The notes beneath the pieces are model-generated. The model was not told the DNA's origin, made no database searches, and was given only the letters and a program-made list of their open reading frames with translations. From a virus: a stretch of 64,000 bases of DNA. The stretch covers positions 35,592-99,591 of IMG/VR virus record IMGVR_UViG_3300023242_000003, one strand, 5' to 3'. Positions within the stretch are counted from its first letter, which is position 1, and every line of letters starts with the position of its first letter. Positions 17,580 to 27,454 of the stretch are shown here, piece after piece. Both the position numbers and the translations under genes were made by a program.

Positions 17580-18344
17580 TTATTTTAAACTAACTCTCAA
17601 CTCAAGTAACTTAGAAATATTTTTAATAAAATCCTCATTTACTTCTTGTTTATCGTTTAATAATTTGTCTTTTACACGTAATAATTTGTCTTTAGCTTCT
17701 AAACTTGATTCAACTAATTTTTCGTTGATTAAATCGATACATTCTCTAAGAGTTGTTAAATAAAGTTCTTTCTTTTTTTTATCATCTGATTCAAATAAAA
17801 CTTTAATAAATTGTTTTTCTGTCTCATCCAAGTCAACATATTTTTCGTTATACTTATCAACCATTATTGTAGTTAACATACTATTAGGTAAATCAATACT
17901 TTCCTTAATTTCTTTTTCTTTATTGTTTTTCATAAAATCAATAATGTTAGCTGTTGCTTCAACAATCTCATTAATGTTTTTAGAATTTTTTTCGGTGAAT
18001 ATAAGTGTTGTGATATTTTCGTGTAGTATCTGGTTAGGGTAACTAACTTCTTCAACATCTAATATCGGTTTAGCCAATAAAAAATTTGCTTCTAATAATT
18101 CTCTTTTTGAAAACTTATTTAAAAGAGCTATGTTTTCTTGTAAAAACAAATTAGCTTTAAATTCATTTGTTTCTACTTTGTTTTCTATATTGTTGTAAAC
18201 CATGAACTGAGTTTTTAAAGACTCATTTTCTTTGATTGTTTTAATGTATTTTTTGAATGTTTGTTTATTTTTTGTATCTATAGATAACAATCCTTCTACT
18301 AAAATTCCATTAAATGCGTTTGTGATTTTACCAAAATTTTGCAT
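17580..18344 (-). CDS. Hypothetical head-cluster protein, 254 aa
   Basis: Almost entirely helical, Lys/Glu-rich protein placed between the portal and protease genes, where T4 carries gp67/gp68 prohead core proteins. Its size is larger than those. It may be a core or portal-assembly factor (position-based inference). A TATTTATTA element lies 15 nt before the ATG. Confidence 0.6.
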   Translation of the reverse strand: MQNFGKITNAFNGILVEGLLSIDTKNKQTFKKYIKTIKENESLKTQFMVYNNIENKVETNEFKANLFLQENIALLNKFSKRELLEANFLLAKPILDVEEVSYPNQILHENITTLIFTEKNSKNINEIVEATANIIDFMKNNKEKEIKESIDLPNSMLTTIMVDKYNEKYVDLDETEKQFIKVLFESDDKKKKELYLTTLRECIDLINEKLVESSLEAKDKLLRVKDKLLNDKQEVNEDFIKNISKLLELRVSLK

Positions 18345-18359
18345 AAGTTTAGTTTTTAA

Positions 18360-18368
18360 TAATAAATA
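18360..18368 (-). promoter_or_regulatory. Late-type promoter TATTTATTA
   Basis: Minus-strand TATTTATTA located 15 nt upstream of the start codon at 18344, in the gap after the portal stop. Confidence 0.5.
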
Positions 18369-18390
18369 TTATAGTTTTAAGTAAAAAGTC

Positions 18391-21300
18391 TTATTCGTCC
18401 AACATTTTATCAATATCATTAATCATACTATTAACTGTTTGATTAACCTTTACTGTTTTGTCGTATATTTTAACTTTTTCAGTTGATTTATTTTTTTCGC
18501 TAGGTTTAACTGATTCAACTAAAGCATCAACCCATTTGTTTTGATATTTTTTAGTTCTTTCATTAAGTTTTTTAGATAAAATAATTTTTTCTTCTTTTAA
18601 TAATTTATCAACCCTTTTTAAAGATTCAGCAACGGTTTGTGGTTCGGTATCCGTAGTTTCTTCAGCTCCAGCTAAAGCTTCTGCTCCAGCTTCTAATTCA
18701 GCTCCAGCTTCTTCTTCTTCGCCACCAGCTTCTTCAGCTTCACCAAAATCTAAATCTTCACCACCAGCTCCACCACCACCGAATGAACCACCTAGACCAC
18801 CACTGCCACCACCTACGGCATCAGCGTCAGCTTCACCAGCACCACCACCACCAGCCATTGCCGCTTTAAAATCACCATAGATTCTATCAACTGTGTCAAA
18901 CATTCCCGTGTGTTTGATAACATTGGCCGTATTTTGTAGTTCAGCAGACGCTGCTTTTTCCATACGTTGTTCAAGTAAATCTGATTTTATTTCATCATCA
19001 GACCAACCCATAATATCTCTGTGTGCACGAGTCCATGACATAGTACCAAAACCATTACCAATATCAGATACAGCATCTTTAAGTAATGTAACTTTTTGTT
19101 GCATGTGTTCGATTTTAAGCATTTCGGCTTGAGTAGAAGGATTATTCAATGTAAGGGTAAAGTTGTCTAAATCTTCTTCAAACCCTAGAATATATAAGTG
19201 AATAATGGCAATCTTGTTAAGTTCTTGTAACATTGATTGTTGTATACGGTTAATTGTTCTAGAAAAACGAATATCTTGTATTGCTAAGTTTTTACCATCA
19301 CCAGTTGCTTCCTCAAACCCTAAAAAAGGTTTTGGAACACGTAATGCAGTAAATAAATTTCTTTGCAAGTACTCAATATCTGCAATTTGGTCCAAATTAG
19401 ATGCCCCAGGCAAAGTATCAATAGGGTTAGGTGCGTCTTCAGTTCTTACTGGAATAAAGAAATCTTGGTCGTTAGCTAATTGATTATAACGTAAATCTAT
19501 TTGCCCTGTTTGTGGGTCAGTAATAGGCATACGTTTAAATCTATCAGCAATTGTATTTACATACGCCTCAACATCAGCATCGTCAATATTACCAACATAA
19601 ATCTTATATACACGTCTTTCTGGCGCTCTTGTCACACGATAAACGAGCATTGAGTCTTCTGAAAGGATAAGTTGTTTCCATATACGTCTAGCCTTCTCTA
19701 ACACAGAATTATGTACAACGATACCATTTGCATAGAAATTATGATTATCATTTTCAACATATATATCGTATGTTTCGTGTTCACCACTTTCCTCAATTGA
19801 TTTAATCGGTTCTAAAATAAAATCGTTAGTTAACCTATTACCAATTAAATCATATTTATTTTTTTGTCTTACACTACTATCATAAAAATAAAAATAAAAA
19901 CTTTCTTGTTGTGTTTTAAATCTCCTATCACCAATACCAGAACCCTTACGAAGTCTACTACATATTTTACCAGATTTCAAACCCAAAGATTGAACTAAAA
20001 TTTTAATATCGTTAATAAGTTCTTCATTTGACAGTTCGATAGAATATCTTAGACAATCTGATTTATCTATAAATAACGAACCATCAGCGTCAATAATACC
20101 ATTCAAGAAAGCTTGTCTTACCTCCATAGAAGAAGTATAAACCCATTTAGGTATTCTTTTACTATAAACATCACCTATGAAACCCATATCTCTAAGAATT
20201 ATTGATAAAGTTTTAGAATTACAGATACCTTGTGCCATACCATTATCACCACCAGAAAATTTAATATCTCTACCAGTAATTTGATTCATATATTTAATAT
20301 ATTTTTTGTTTATTGATTTATGTTCTGATAAGGCTATAAAAACTGAATCATTGTGAACCCAACCATCACCTATTAAATAACCGAAAAATTCTGCAAATTT
20401 AGTGTCAACAAAATCGGGTATCAACCCAACATTATTCCAAAACCCATTTTTGTTTGATTCTGGTTTATTTTTAATTATTGGAACGTTAACATTATTTAGA
20501 TTAATTTTATCAACAACCAATAAATCACCTACTTTAAAATCTAGCGTATTTTTATAATCGAATTTATTTAATTCGGTATTATAATACATTATCTTATGTT
20601 CTTTAGATGCGTCTATAAAATTATGTTTGGTACTAAGTTTATAAGTTTTTTTATTACCAGAATTAACAGTATCCAATACTTTTGACAATACTTTAACTTG
20701 ATTTATCTCATCAAATGAATAAACCATATCACCAATAACAATATCTTTTATCTCCTTATACCCCTCACTTGTCTCAACTCTAGAATTATATTTTAAACAC
20801 GTACCATAAGGTAAACGTCTATCATCACCTAATAAACGGAAATGTGCAATTTGCCAAGAATTAAATTCAACATCATTACTTCTCCAGTAAAACTTAACTT
20901 TATCATTAGTTTCTTGACCATCAGTCATTTCTCTACCAGATATCATGTCAAATAACCCAGCTTCTCTACGTTCCATTTCATAATTAGGCATTTGTTTAGC
21001 ACCTAATATACCATGTGAATCGTTTATATTCAAGAATACGAAGTTATCACCGTATTTACACGTATTTCTAGTCCACATTGGAAGCGAAGTGTGTAAATCT
21101 AAACGATTAAAAAATAAGTCTTCAAGTATTCCTTTAACTCGTTTACTGTCAGAATAAATGTTAAGAACTCTACCGTGTTCATTAACCGTAGTTGATTCTT
21201 CCATCATCACATCTAAGGCAGCCGCAATTGTTGGGTAAAACTCCATAGCTTCAAAATCAGAATATGAACCAATACGTGTTGTTTCATAATTTATTGATTG

Positions 21301-21522
21301 TTGAAACAAACCACTTTCTACTTTTTTCCAAAGACCACCTAGGTATTTGTTTTGCTGGGCTTGTAATTTAGCTTTTTCAAATTCAGCTTTGTTATTCGTT
21401 TTAAGTAACTCTCCGTTACCCAAGTTATATCGTTGAGTTGGTTGTTTTTGTGTTAGCGTGTTAGAATCTGGACTAAGTACTTGACCTAATCTTTGAAATA
21501 ACGTTAAATTTTTATTTGCCAT
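18391..21522 (-). CDS. Portal protein, gp20-like, interrupted by an intein, 1043 aa precursor
   Basis: Forms the dodecameric DNA entry ring. The N-extein (1-241) contains gp20-type segments: FEAMEFYPTIAAALDVMMEE, MWTRNTCKYGDNFVFLN and WQIAHFRLLGDDRRLPYGT. The C-extein resumes SVLEKARRIWKQL and continues with the conserved MLVYRVTRAPERRVYKIYVG. The spliced product is 679 aa. The C-terminal ~180 residues are a low-complexity Gly/Ala/Glu segment followed by a helical tail ending DIDKMLDE. The terminase lies immediately upstream and head genes downstream. Confidence 0.9.
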   Translation of the reverse strand: MANKNLTLFQRLGQVLSPDSNTLTQKQPTQRYNLGNGELLKTNNKAEFEKAKLQAQQNKYLGGLWKKVESGLFQQSINYETTRIGSYSDFEAMEFYPTIAAALDVMMEESTTVNEHGRVLNIYSDSKRVKGILEDLFFNRLDLHTSLPMWTRNTCKYGDNFVFLNINDSHGILGAKQMPNYEMERREAGLFDMISGREMTDGQETNDKVKFYWRSNDVEFNSWQIAHFRLLGDDRRLPYGTCLKYNSRVETSEGYKEIKDIVIGDMVYSFDEINQVKVLSKVLDTVNSGNKKTYKLSTKHNFIDASKEHKIMYYNTELNKFDYKNTLDFKVGDLLVVDKINLNNVNVPIIKNKPESNKNGFWNNVGLIPDFVDTKFAEFFGYLIGDGWVHNDSVFIALSEHKSINKKYIKYMNQITGRDIKFSGGDNGMAQGICNSKTLSIILRDMGFIGDVYSKRIPKWVYTSSMEVRQAFLNGIIDADGSLFIDKSDCLRYSIELSNEELINDIKILVQSLGLKSGKICSRLRKGSGIGDRRFKTQQESFYFYFYDSSVRQKNKYDLIGNRLTNDFILEPIKSIEESGEHETYDIYVENDNHNFYANGIVVHNSVLEKARRIWKQLILSEDSMLVYRVTRAPERRVYKIYVGNIDDADVEAYVNTIADRFKRMPITDPQTGQIDLRYNQLANDQDFFIPVRTEDAPNPIDTLPGASNLDQIADIEYLQRNLFTALRVPKPFLGFEEATGDGKNLAIQDIRFSRTINRIQQSMLQELNKIAIIHLYILGFEEDLDNFTLTLNNPSTQAEMLKIEHMQQKVTLLKDAVSDIGNGFGTMSWTRAHRDIMGWSDDEIKSDLLEQRMEKAASAELQNTANVIKHTGMFDTVDRIYGDFKAAMAGGGGAGEADADAVGGGSGGLGGSFGGGGAGGEDLDFGEAEEAGGEEEEAGAELEAGAEALAGAEETTDTEPQTVAESLKRVDKLLKEEKIILSKKLNERTKKYQNKWVDALVESVKPSEKNKSTEKVKIYDKTVKVNQTVNSMINDIDKMLDE
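19708..20799 (-). mobile_element. LAGLIDADG intein in portal protein
   Basis: 364 residues, from Cys1 (CLKYNSRVETSEG) to VVHN before Ser+1. The endonuclease motifs FGYLIGDGWV and LNGIIDADGSLF are well preserved. Insertion lies between Thr and Ser in the conserved YGT-SVLEKARRIW segment. Confidence 0.9.
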
Positions 21523-21570
21523 AAGTTTTTTATAAAGTATAATTAATTTTTTTAAAAATTAAATAGTTTG

Positions 21571-24500
21571 TTAATGTTTTCTCACACCACCAAACAACCA
21601 AGAATATTGCCCTCTAGGGTCTTGTGTGTTTCTATAGGCTGTGTGTTGTTGGTTTATTTTAGTGACAGTTTTACCTGTTTCTTTATCTACTGTTGTTATT
21701 GTTGGTTTTGTTGGGTTGGAAGGCATATTAGCACCACTTATCCAACTATTTAAAATAGCTTTGTTTTGTTTTTCAAGTCTCTCCAAGTTTTTAAACGAGT
21801 GTTCAATAACCCATAAAGCCATACCCATAGACATAAGTAAATCATCATGGTAGCCTTCCATATGGTCTGGTCTACCATTTTTATAGACAAACGTTTTCAT
21901 TTCAGAAACCATTCTAGATGAACGAATTTTAACACCGTTGGTTCTAATTTTATATTCTAAATTTGAAATCATAGGTAAACGAACACCAGTGGCGTGGAAA
22001 CCTGGAATTTTATTCTGTTTATCGTATTGAGATAACTCTCTCTGTCTAGCTGAAAGAATTTTACCGTTGGTGTTGTCATAATGTAATAATTTGTAATCAA
22101 ATTCCATAAGTTTTAACACTGTTGATACACCCATACCGCCAGTCACATCGACAACTGTATACGCTTTATACCTTTCACCGTATTCTTCCACAATTTGAGC
22201 CAATAAATCTGGTTGTATTTTACCTTGATACTCCATGACTTGTTCCATTGTTGTAAAATCAAGAATAACTATTGTTGAACTGTCTTCTCCATCACCTCTT
22301 GATACATCGACACCCATCACATATTGATGACCTTCTTGTGGTTCTTCCCAAACCCATATTTCATTTTCTCCACCAAAAGTGATTGCTGGTTCTTTAACGT
22401 TATTTTTTTCTTGGAATTCGATATATTCTTCACTAATCACGTTACCACCAGAACCAATAAATGATACATCTAACTCTTGAGCAATCATCTTGGCATCGTT
22501 ATTCAGACCCATAGACATTTCCTCATACCATGATGAAGTTGGTTTCCAAGCGTCATCTAAACGTTTCTGGTACGACTCAAAAGTAAATTCAACCTCAACC
22601 TCAACCAAATCATCTTTTAACCATCTTAAATCTTTGTTGTAACGTAAATCCTCGTACCATTTCATTTCAATAATATTGAAGTTATTCTTTTTGGTTTTTG
22701 CTTGGTCGTATGTTTTATAGTATAATGAATCCATACCATTGGGTGTTTGATGACCTAATATACCATTATAAATAACGGAATGACACCAAAAATCATTAGT
22801 TTCAGGTAATGAAACATCATATGTTTTGTTTTTAAGTTTTTCTAATTTAGTTATTGGAACCCATTTTGAATCTTTAAAATTAATTTTATCAATTGAATAT
22901 CTGGATAAATCAAGATTTAAAACATTAATAAAATAATCTATAAATTCATTAAAAATATTTACTGATAAATTAGCTGTTTTGTTTTTATTAGAAATTCTAA
23001 TTTTATTAACTAGTAAACCAGTGTTAGATAATTTTTTAACTAATTTATGTTCGTTTATGATATTTCTAATTATATTCTTACCGTTTGGTATTATTCTATA
23101 TCTATTATTATATGATACTAATTTATTTTGGTCTCTTTTTATTTGTTTCCTATTAAATCTAAAACCAATGGTATCGTAATATTTATCCGCATCAATAGAT
23201 GTTGATGAAAGTCTATAATATTGACTACTAACTTTAACTTTTTTAGTTGGTGGTGTTATTCCTTCTGAATAATCAGTTAATATACCAAGATTTAAAAATA
23301 AAAACCTTATTTGTTGAATTAATTTTTTAGAGGACAAATTTATACCTATCCTACCTCTAATATTATCAGAATAACCATCACCATCCATAATACCTTGTAG
23401 CATAGCAATAATATTTTCACGCCCCATTTCAAGTAAACGTTTAGGTATTAATTTATTTGGGGCTTTTAAGGTTAAATCAAACCCCAAATACTCTAATAAA
23501 CCACCTAAATATTTAGATGAAATTTTATAGTGTAAATTATCGTGTGATGAATAATTAAACCCAGCATTAGATATGTATGTACTAACATCATCGCCACATG
23601 TTATCGTAATATCACAACCAACAATAATACCATCAATATTTTTTGGTTTATAACAAGACCCTTCTGATAAATATAAACCAATTAGGTAAGCTAAATCAGT
23701 ATTTATTTTATCATAAACTATTTTTGGTTTATGTTCTCTATTTGAAAACTCATAGGTAAAATCAATAGTATCGTTATTACCAAAAATATTAAACGAATGT
23801 TGTACATTAACATAATCACCAATTTCTAATTCACTAACCGTAAACCAATCATATTTATTTTTTTTATTTGAATAAGACCACAATTTATGTGTTTCAGTTG
23901 ACTCAAGTTCTGAATTAGTAGTTGTTAATTTTATAGTTTCTTGAAAACCATTATTAACAATTAAATTTGATTTCCTAGATATATTATTTCCTCTAATATT
24001 ATAATCTTTAACATAATAACCTAAATTAGGTATATCTGGTTCATTATAATTAATAATGTCTTTCATTTGTTGTAAACCAGTGTCAGTAAAAATAAAAGTA
24101 TCTTCAGTAACACAAGAAATTAAGGTCGCTCGACCCCCAGTATTATGACTTATAATACCGTTTGAAATAAATGAATTTGTTTCTGGTACATGTAAATCAT
24201 AAGTATAATCTTCTGACTCAGTTATAGAAATAATTTCATCAATATAAAATAATTCTTGTCTTTTTAATTGTTCAGTTAATGATAATAAAAAACTATTATT
24301 TGGTAATAAGTTTAATAAACGCTTTAATGATTCGACACTTAATCTATTTAAGTCTGATTCCCAAAATCTTTCTAAAAATCTAACTTTAGTTTTAACTATA
24401 TTATTTATTTGTAAAACTTCTAAAATTTCTTTATTACTTACATTAACAAATCTTGAGTTTTGTTTCTTATTTAATAAAAATTCTTTATTATTTTGTTTTC

Positions 24501-26031
24501 TATCTAATCTGAAACCAATTTCGTCATAAAATTTAATTGCATAATTTGAATATATTTTTAAGTTGTAAATTTTACAAATACGTTTTTTATTTTTTAATAT
24601 TGATGATTTAGATGTTTTTTGTTCTTCATATTTAACATGTGATATAATACCAAAATTAAATAATAAAGTTTGTAGAGTTTGAATTAGTTTTTTAGATGTA
24701 CTTGAATATTTAATATCTTTTATAGTACTCATACCATCACCATCGAACATACCTTGTAAAAATGCTTTAATGACATATTTAGGCATCTTTAATAAAGCTA
24801 AAGGTATTTCTTTATCCCTAGCGTTATGTTTATCCAATCCAAACATTTTAAACCATTCAATTAATTCAGTTGAGTGAAATTGATAATGTCGGTCATCAAC
24901 TTTTTTAAATGCGTTACCTAAACAAGCTTTATCTGTTAATAGAAAATTTGTTATATAATCGTCAATATTTGTGATGGTAATACCTCTTGAATTAAAATTA
25001 CCCTTAGCTACGAATAAACCTAATAAATAAGAAAAATCTAAATTGTCACTAAGCTTTTTAGGTATTGTGATATTTTTATTATTTTTGGTTTTATTGAAAA
25101 CAAAATTTACTTCACTATTATCACTAAAACAATTTTGACCATATTGAATTATTGGTTTGTCACCAATTTTTAAATCGTTCATACGAACCCAATTTTCAGT
25201 TCCATTCCTATCAATTAAGATAGGATGCTTCCAACTCCCCTCTAATTCAACACCTAATTTAGTTTTTATTTTAAATGTTTGACCATATTCACTAACAAAA
25301 GTTTGAGTTGCATCAACAATATCACCATCTTTATTACAAACTTTATGTGGTAACTCCAAATCAGTAAAACCTATTTTATCTTTTTCAGAAACTAATTCAT
25401 TAAGTTGAATTAAACCATTTTCAGTTAAAATTAACGAATCTTTTGTTAAGCATCCTAATGCAGTAAGTGCGGCACCAAATACTTGAGCCCCGTTATCAAT
25501 ATATGCCGCCTCATCCATGATAAGGAATGTCGGTGTAAATCCACGCAATGCATCTTTAGATGTAGCTACGGCCTTTACACGACTACCATTAGGTAATCTA
25601 ATTTCTTTCTTGGAATCGGTTAAAAAAATAGTTTTACCCTCATTTTTTTTGTTCCCGTAATACTCAGTACCCCAAATCCATCTAGGTAATTGATTTAAAA
25701 AGTCTTTAATTTTTTCCAAGAACTCAAAAGCTAAGTCTTGTTTATTGGCAATGATAAGTATATTCTCTGGGTTGTCGGCATCAGCCCAACCCACTTTGAT
25801 AGACATATATGCCGCTGTAGTAGTTGATACACCAGCTTGTCTAGGTTTTGTTACGATATTAAATCTATGTTTTTCATATGCGAGTATGATTTCCTTTTGC
25901 CTAGGAAACAACTTAAAAGGAACGAAACCCTCTTGTGTTTTATCAAATGTTTCCAAATACGTCTCAATAGCGTATGATGTATCCATTAAACCCTTGGTGT
26001 ATTCCTTAAGCATCTCAGTTGTGGTTAACAT
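21571..26031 (-). CDS. Large terminase subunit, gp17-like, with two inteins, 1486 aa precursor
   Basis: ATP-driven DNA packaging motor and nuclease. Walker A is TKPRQAGVST (~61-70), Walker B FLIMDEAAY (~169-177), and the coupling motif is reconstituted only after splicing as GGRATLISTPNG. The nuclease domain shows GVDVSRGDGEDSST and VVDVTGGMG. Removing 437 and 456 residues of intein leaves a 593-aa terminase, a normal size. The inteins flank a nine-residue extein (631-639, TGGRATLIS), so both must splice to build motif III. A late-type promoter lies 11 nt before the start. Confidence 0.92.
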   Translation of the reverse strand: MLTTTEMLKEYTKGLMDTSYAIETYLETFDKTQEGFVPFKLFPRQKEIILAYEKHRFNIVTKPRQAGVSTTTAAYMSIKVGWADADNPENILIIANKQDLAFEFLEKIKDFLNQLPRWIWGTEYYGNKKNEGKTIFLTDSKKEIRLPNGSRVKAVATSKDALRGFTPTFLIMDEAAYIDNGAQVFGAALTALGCLTKDSLILTENGLIQLNELVSEKDKIGFTDLELPHKVCNKDGDIVDATQTFVSEYGQTFKIKTKLGVELEGSWKHPILIDRNGTENWVRMNDLKIGDKPIIQYGQNCFSDNSEVNFVFNKTKNNKNITIPKKLSDNLDFSYLLGLFVAKGNFNSRGITITNIDDYITNFLLTDKACLGNAFKKVDDRHYQFHSTELIEWFKMFGLDKHNARDKEIPLALLKMPKYVIKAFLQGMFDGDGMSTIKDIKYSSTSKKLIQTLQTLLFNFGIISHVKYEEQKTSKSSILKNKKRICKIYNLKIYSNYAIKFYDEIGFRLDRKQNNKEFLLNKKQNSRFVNVSNKEILEVLQINNIVKTKVRFLERFWESDLNRLSVESLKRLLNLLPNNSFLLSLTEQLKRQELFYIDEIISITESEDYTYDLHVPETNSFISNGIISHNTGGRATLISCVTEDTFIFTDTGLQQMKDIINYNEPDIPNLGYYVKDYNIRGNNISRKSNLIVNNGFQETIKLTTTNSELESTETHKLWSYSNKKNKYDWFTVSELEIGDYVNVQHSFNIFGNNDTIDFTYEFSNREHKPKIVYDKINTDLAYLIGLYLSEGSCYKPKNIDGIIVGCDITITCGDDVSTYISNAGFNYSSHDNLHYKISSKYLGGLLEYLGFDLTLKAPNKLIPKRLLEMGRENIIAMLQGIMDGDGYSDNIRGRIGINLSSKKLIQQIRFLFLNLGILTDYSEGITPPTKKVKVSSQYYRLSSTSIDADKYYDTIGFRFNRKQIKRDQNKLVSYNNRYRIIPNGKNIIRNIINEHKLVKKLSNTGLLVNKIRISNKNKTANLSVNIFNEFIDYFINVLNLDLSRYSIDKINFKDSKWVPITKLEKLKNKTYDVSLPETNDFWCHSVIYNGILGHQTPNGMDSLYYKTYDQAKTKKNNFNIIEMKWYEDLRYNKDLRWLKDDLVEVEVEFTFESYQKRLDDAWKPTSSWYEEMSMGLNNDAKMIAQELDVSFIGSGGNVISEEYIEFQEKNNVKEPAITFGGENEIWVWEEPQEGHQYVMGVDVSRGDGEDSSTIVILDFTTMEQVMEYQGKIQPDLLAQIVEEYGERYKAYTVVDVTGGMGVSTVLKLMEFDYKLLHYDNTNGKILSARQRELSQYDKQNKIPGFHATGVRLPMISNLEYKIRTNGVKIRSSRMVSEMKTFVYKNGRPDHMEGYHDDLLMSMGMALWVIEHSFKNLERLEKQNKAILNSWISGANMPSNPTKPTITTVDKETGKTVTKINQQHTAYRNTQDPRGQYSWLFGGVRKH
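22747..24114 (-). mobile_element. Terminase intein 2 (C-terminal Gln)
   Basis: 456 residues from Cys1 (CVTEDTFIFTDTG) to GILGHQ before Thr+1. The endonuclease motifs are LIGLYLSEG and LQGIMDGDG. The final residue is Gln instead of Asn, a rare variant that changes the cyclisation chemistry. Confidence 0.88.
24142..25452 (-). mobile_element. Terminase intein 1
   Basis: 437 residues from Cys1 (CLTKDSLILTENG) to GIISHN before Thr+1. The first endonuclease helix is degenerate (LGLFVAKGN) while the second, LQGMFDGDG, is intact. Shares layout with intein 2 but differs strongly in sequence, so it is not a recent tandem copy. Confidence 0.88.
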
Positions 26032-26042
26032 ATTGTTTTTAC

Positions 26043-26051
26043 TAATAAATA
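26043..26051 (-). promoter_or_regulatory. Late-type promoter for terminase
   Basis: Minus-strand TATTTATTA, 11 nt before the terminase ATG. Confidence 0.5.
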
Positions 26052-26088
26052 TGGTGAAATAAAGTAAAATGTCTTATGTTAAAAGACA

Positions 26089-26110
26089 AAGGCCCCAAAC
26101 GGAGCCCTTA
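26089..26110 (-). terminator. Intrinsic terminator
   Basis: Minus-strand GGCTCC / GGGGCC hairpin (with a G-U pair) followed by a TTTG/TTTT stretch, downstream of the gene ending at 26135. Confidence 0.6.
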
Positions 26111-26134
26111 ATCAAATATTATTTGTTCAAAATC

Positions 26135-27454
26135 TTAAAATAATTCCCCAAAATCAAAACCTTCTTCATTATCTTCTTCATTATTTGCATCGTCACTACC
26201 TTTAAGACCCATAAGTTCTTCAAAATCAAAACCTTCAACCTCTTCTTCCGAATCACGGTAGTTTTCTTCACCATAATTACTTATTTCATTCATTGTTTCA
26301 TTAAACTCATCTTCTTGTAAATCAGCTTTAACTTCTTTAACTATCCCTTTTATTATGGCTTTACCCTCTTTAGTCCCACCCATAACTTCTCTCATTTTTA
26401 TGTTGAACTCATCAACTGGTAAACTAGCCATTTCAGAATAAATATGGTGTTTTAAGTCAAAATCTTCGGAATCAATTGCGTCAGTAAACTTACCCCATAA
26501 CGCTGGACCTATTCTCATATCCCATGGTTCGGCCGATAAAAAATCGGCTTTATTTATTACAAATTCACCAGTTTTTTTATCTTTAGGTAAACCGTGTGCT
26601 GAAAGTAATTCCATAACACCTTTTACCAATTCATGTATAAGTACTGGAAAAACCATTGCTTGTACATGTATAATAGCTTTTGGGTTAGATTGTGTTGGGA
26701 ATTGAACCCTAACAACACCTCCAGTAGTACCATTTTCCATTTCAGGTATAACATAATACATATAATCAGCAGCCGCCATCATCTTAGCATATTTGCTAGC
26801 TAATCTAGGCTCCATCGCAGTTAATTCTTCGTCAACCATGTGGAACATATGGTTACATTTTTTAGCGGCACCTTGGGTCATTGCGTTAAGGAAACGTCTT
26901 TTATAAACTTCTTTATTTGCTTTAACCATATCTTCATGGTTATTAAACTCCATTTCAGTAGTCATTGGTTTAGGGTTTTTCTTAGTACCAACTAGACTAA
27001 TTCTAGGTGTTAATTCAGCGTGTATTTCAACAATGTCTTCACCCATATCGTATTCTTCTCTAATCATTCTAACAGCTAAATCTTCTAACTTTTTTTTGTG
27101 TTTAGATTCTAACGACATAGATTCATTTACTAGCGGCATCATTTCACCAACTAATTTACTATTGTCAATACTGTCACAGTCAAATGCTCTTTTATATCTA
27201 GTGGCTACCTCGTTAAAACGTTCACCCATTATTTTTTGGTCAAAAGAAGCTTCATCACCTTCTGGAAACACAGGGTGTTTTCCTAAAGAATGTTTACGTT
27301 CAGCTAGTTCACTTTCCAATTGAGGGTGCATTCTTTCGTTAAGCCCATCTGGATATACAACACTTTCATTAAGTTTTGGTTTCTCAGGCTTTGCTGCTTT
27401 AGCTAACTTAGCTTTTCTTAAAGCTTCTTCTGCTATTTTTTTATAATCTGCCAT
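26135..27454 (-). CDS. Probable virion protein, 439 aa
   Basis: Helical protein with a basic Lys/Ala-rich N-terminus and a very acidic C-terminus containing two GFDF-E-L repeats (GFDFEELMG, GFDFGELF). It contains LNESVVY and LNERMHP, fitting (L/I)-x-x-E-like prohead-protease sites, and an IHELVKG segment that resembles half of a zincin motif but lacks the second His. The start overlaps the upstream stop (TAATG), so it is coupled to the next gene. Function unknown. Confidence 0.65.
   Translation of the reverse strand: MADYKKIAEEALRKAKLAKAAKPEKPKLNESVVYPDGLNERMHPQLESELAERKHSLGKHPVFPEGDEASFDQKIMGERFNEVATRYKRAFDCDSIDNSKLVGEMMPLVNESMSLESKHKKKLEDLAVRMIREEYDMGEDIVEIHAELTPRISLVGTKKNPKPMTTEMEFNNHEDMVKANKEVYKRRFLNAMTQGAAKKCNHMFHMVDEELTAMEPRLASKYAKMMAAADYMYYVIPEMENGTTGGVVRVQFPTQSNPKAIIHVQAMVFPVLIHELVKGVMELLSAHGLPKDKKTGEFVINKADFLSAEPWDMRIGPALWGKFTDAIDSEDFDLKHHIYSEMASLPVDEFNIKMREVMGGTKEGKAIIKGIVKEVKADLQEDEFNETMNEISNYGEENYRDSEEEVEGFDFEELMGLKGSDDANNEEDNEEGFDFGELF

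Noticed and set aside
26135-27454. IHELVKG as a zincin active site
   Set aside because: The second metal-binding His of HExxH is absent, so no protease call was made.
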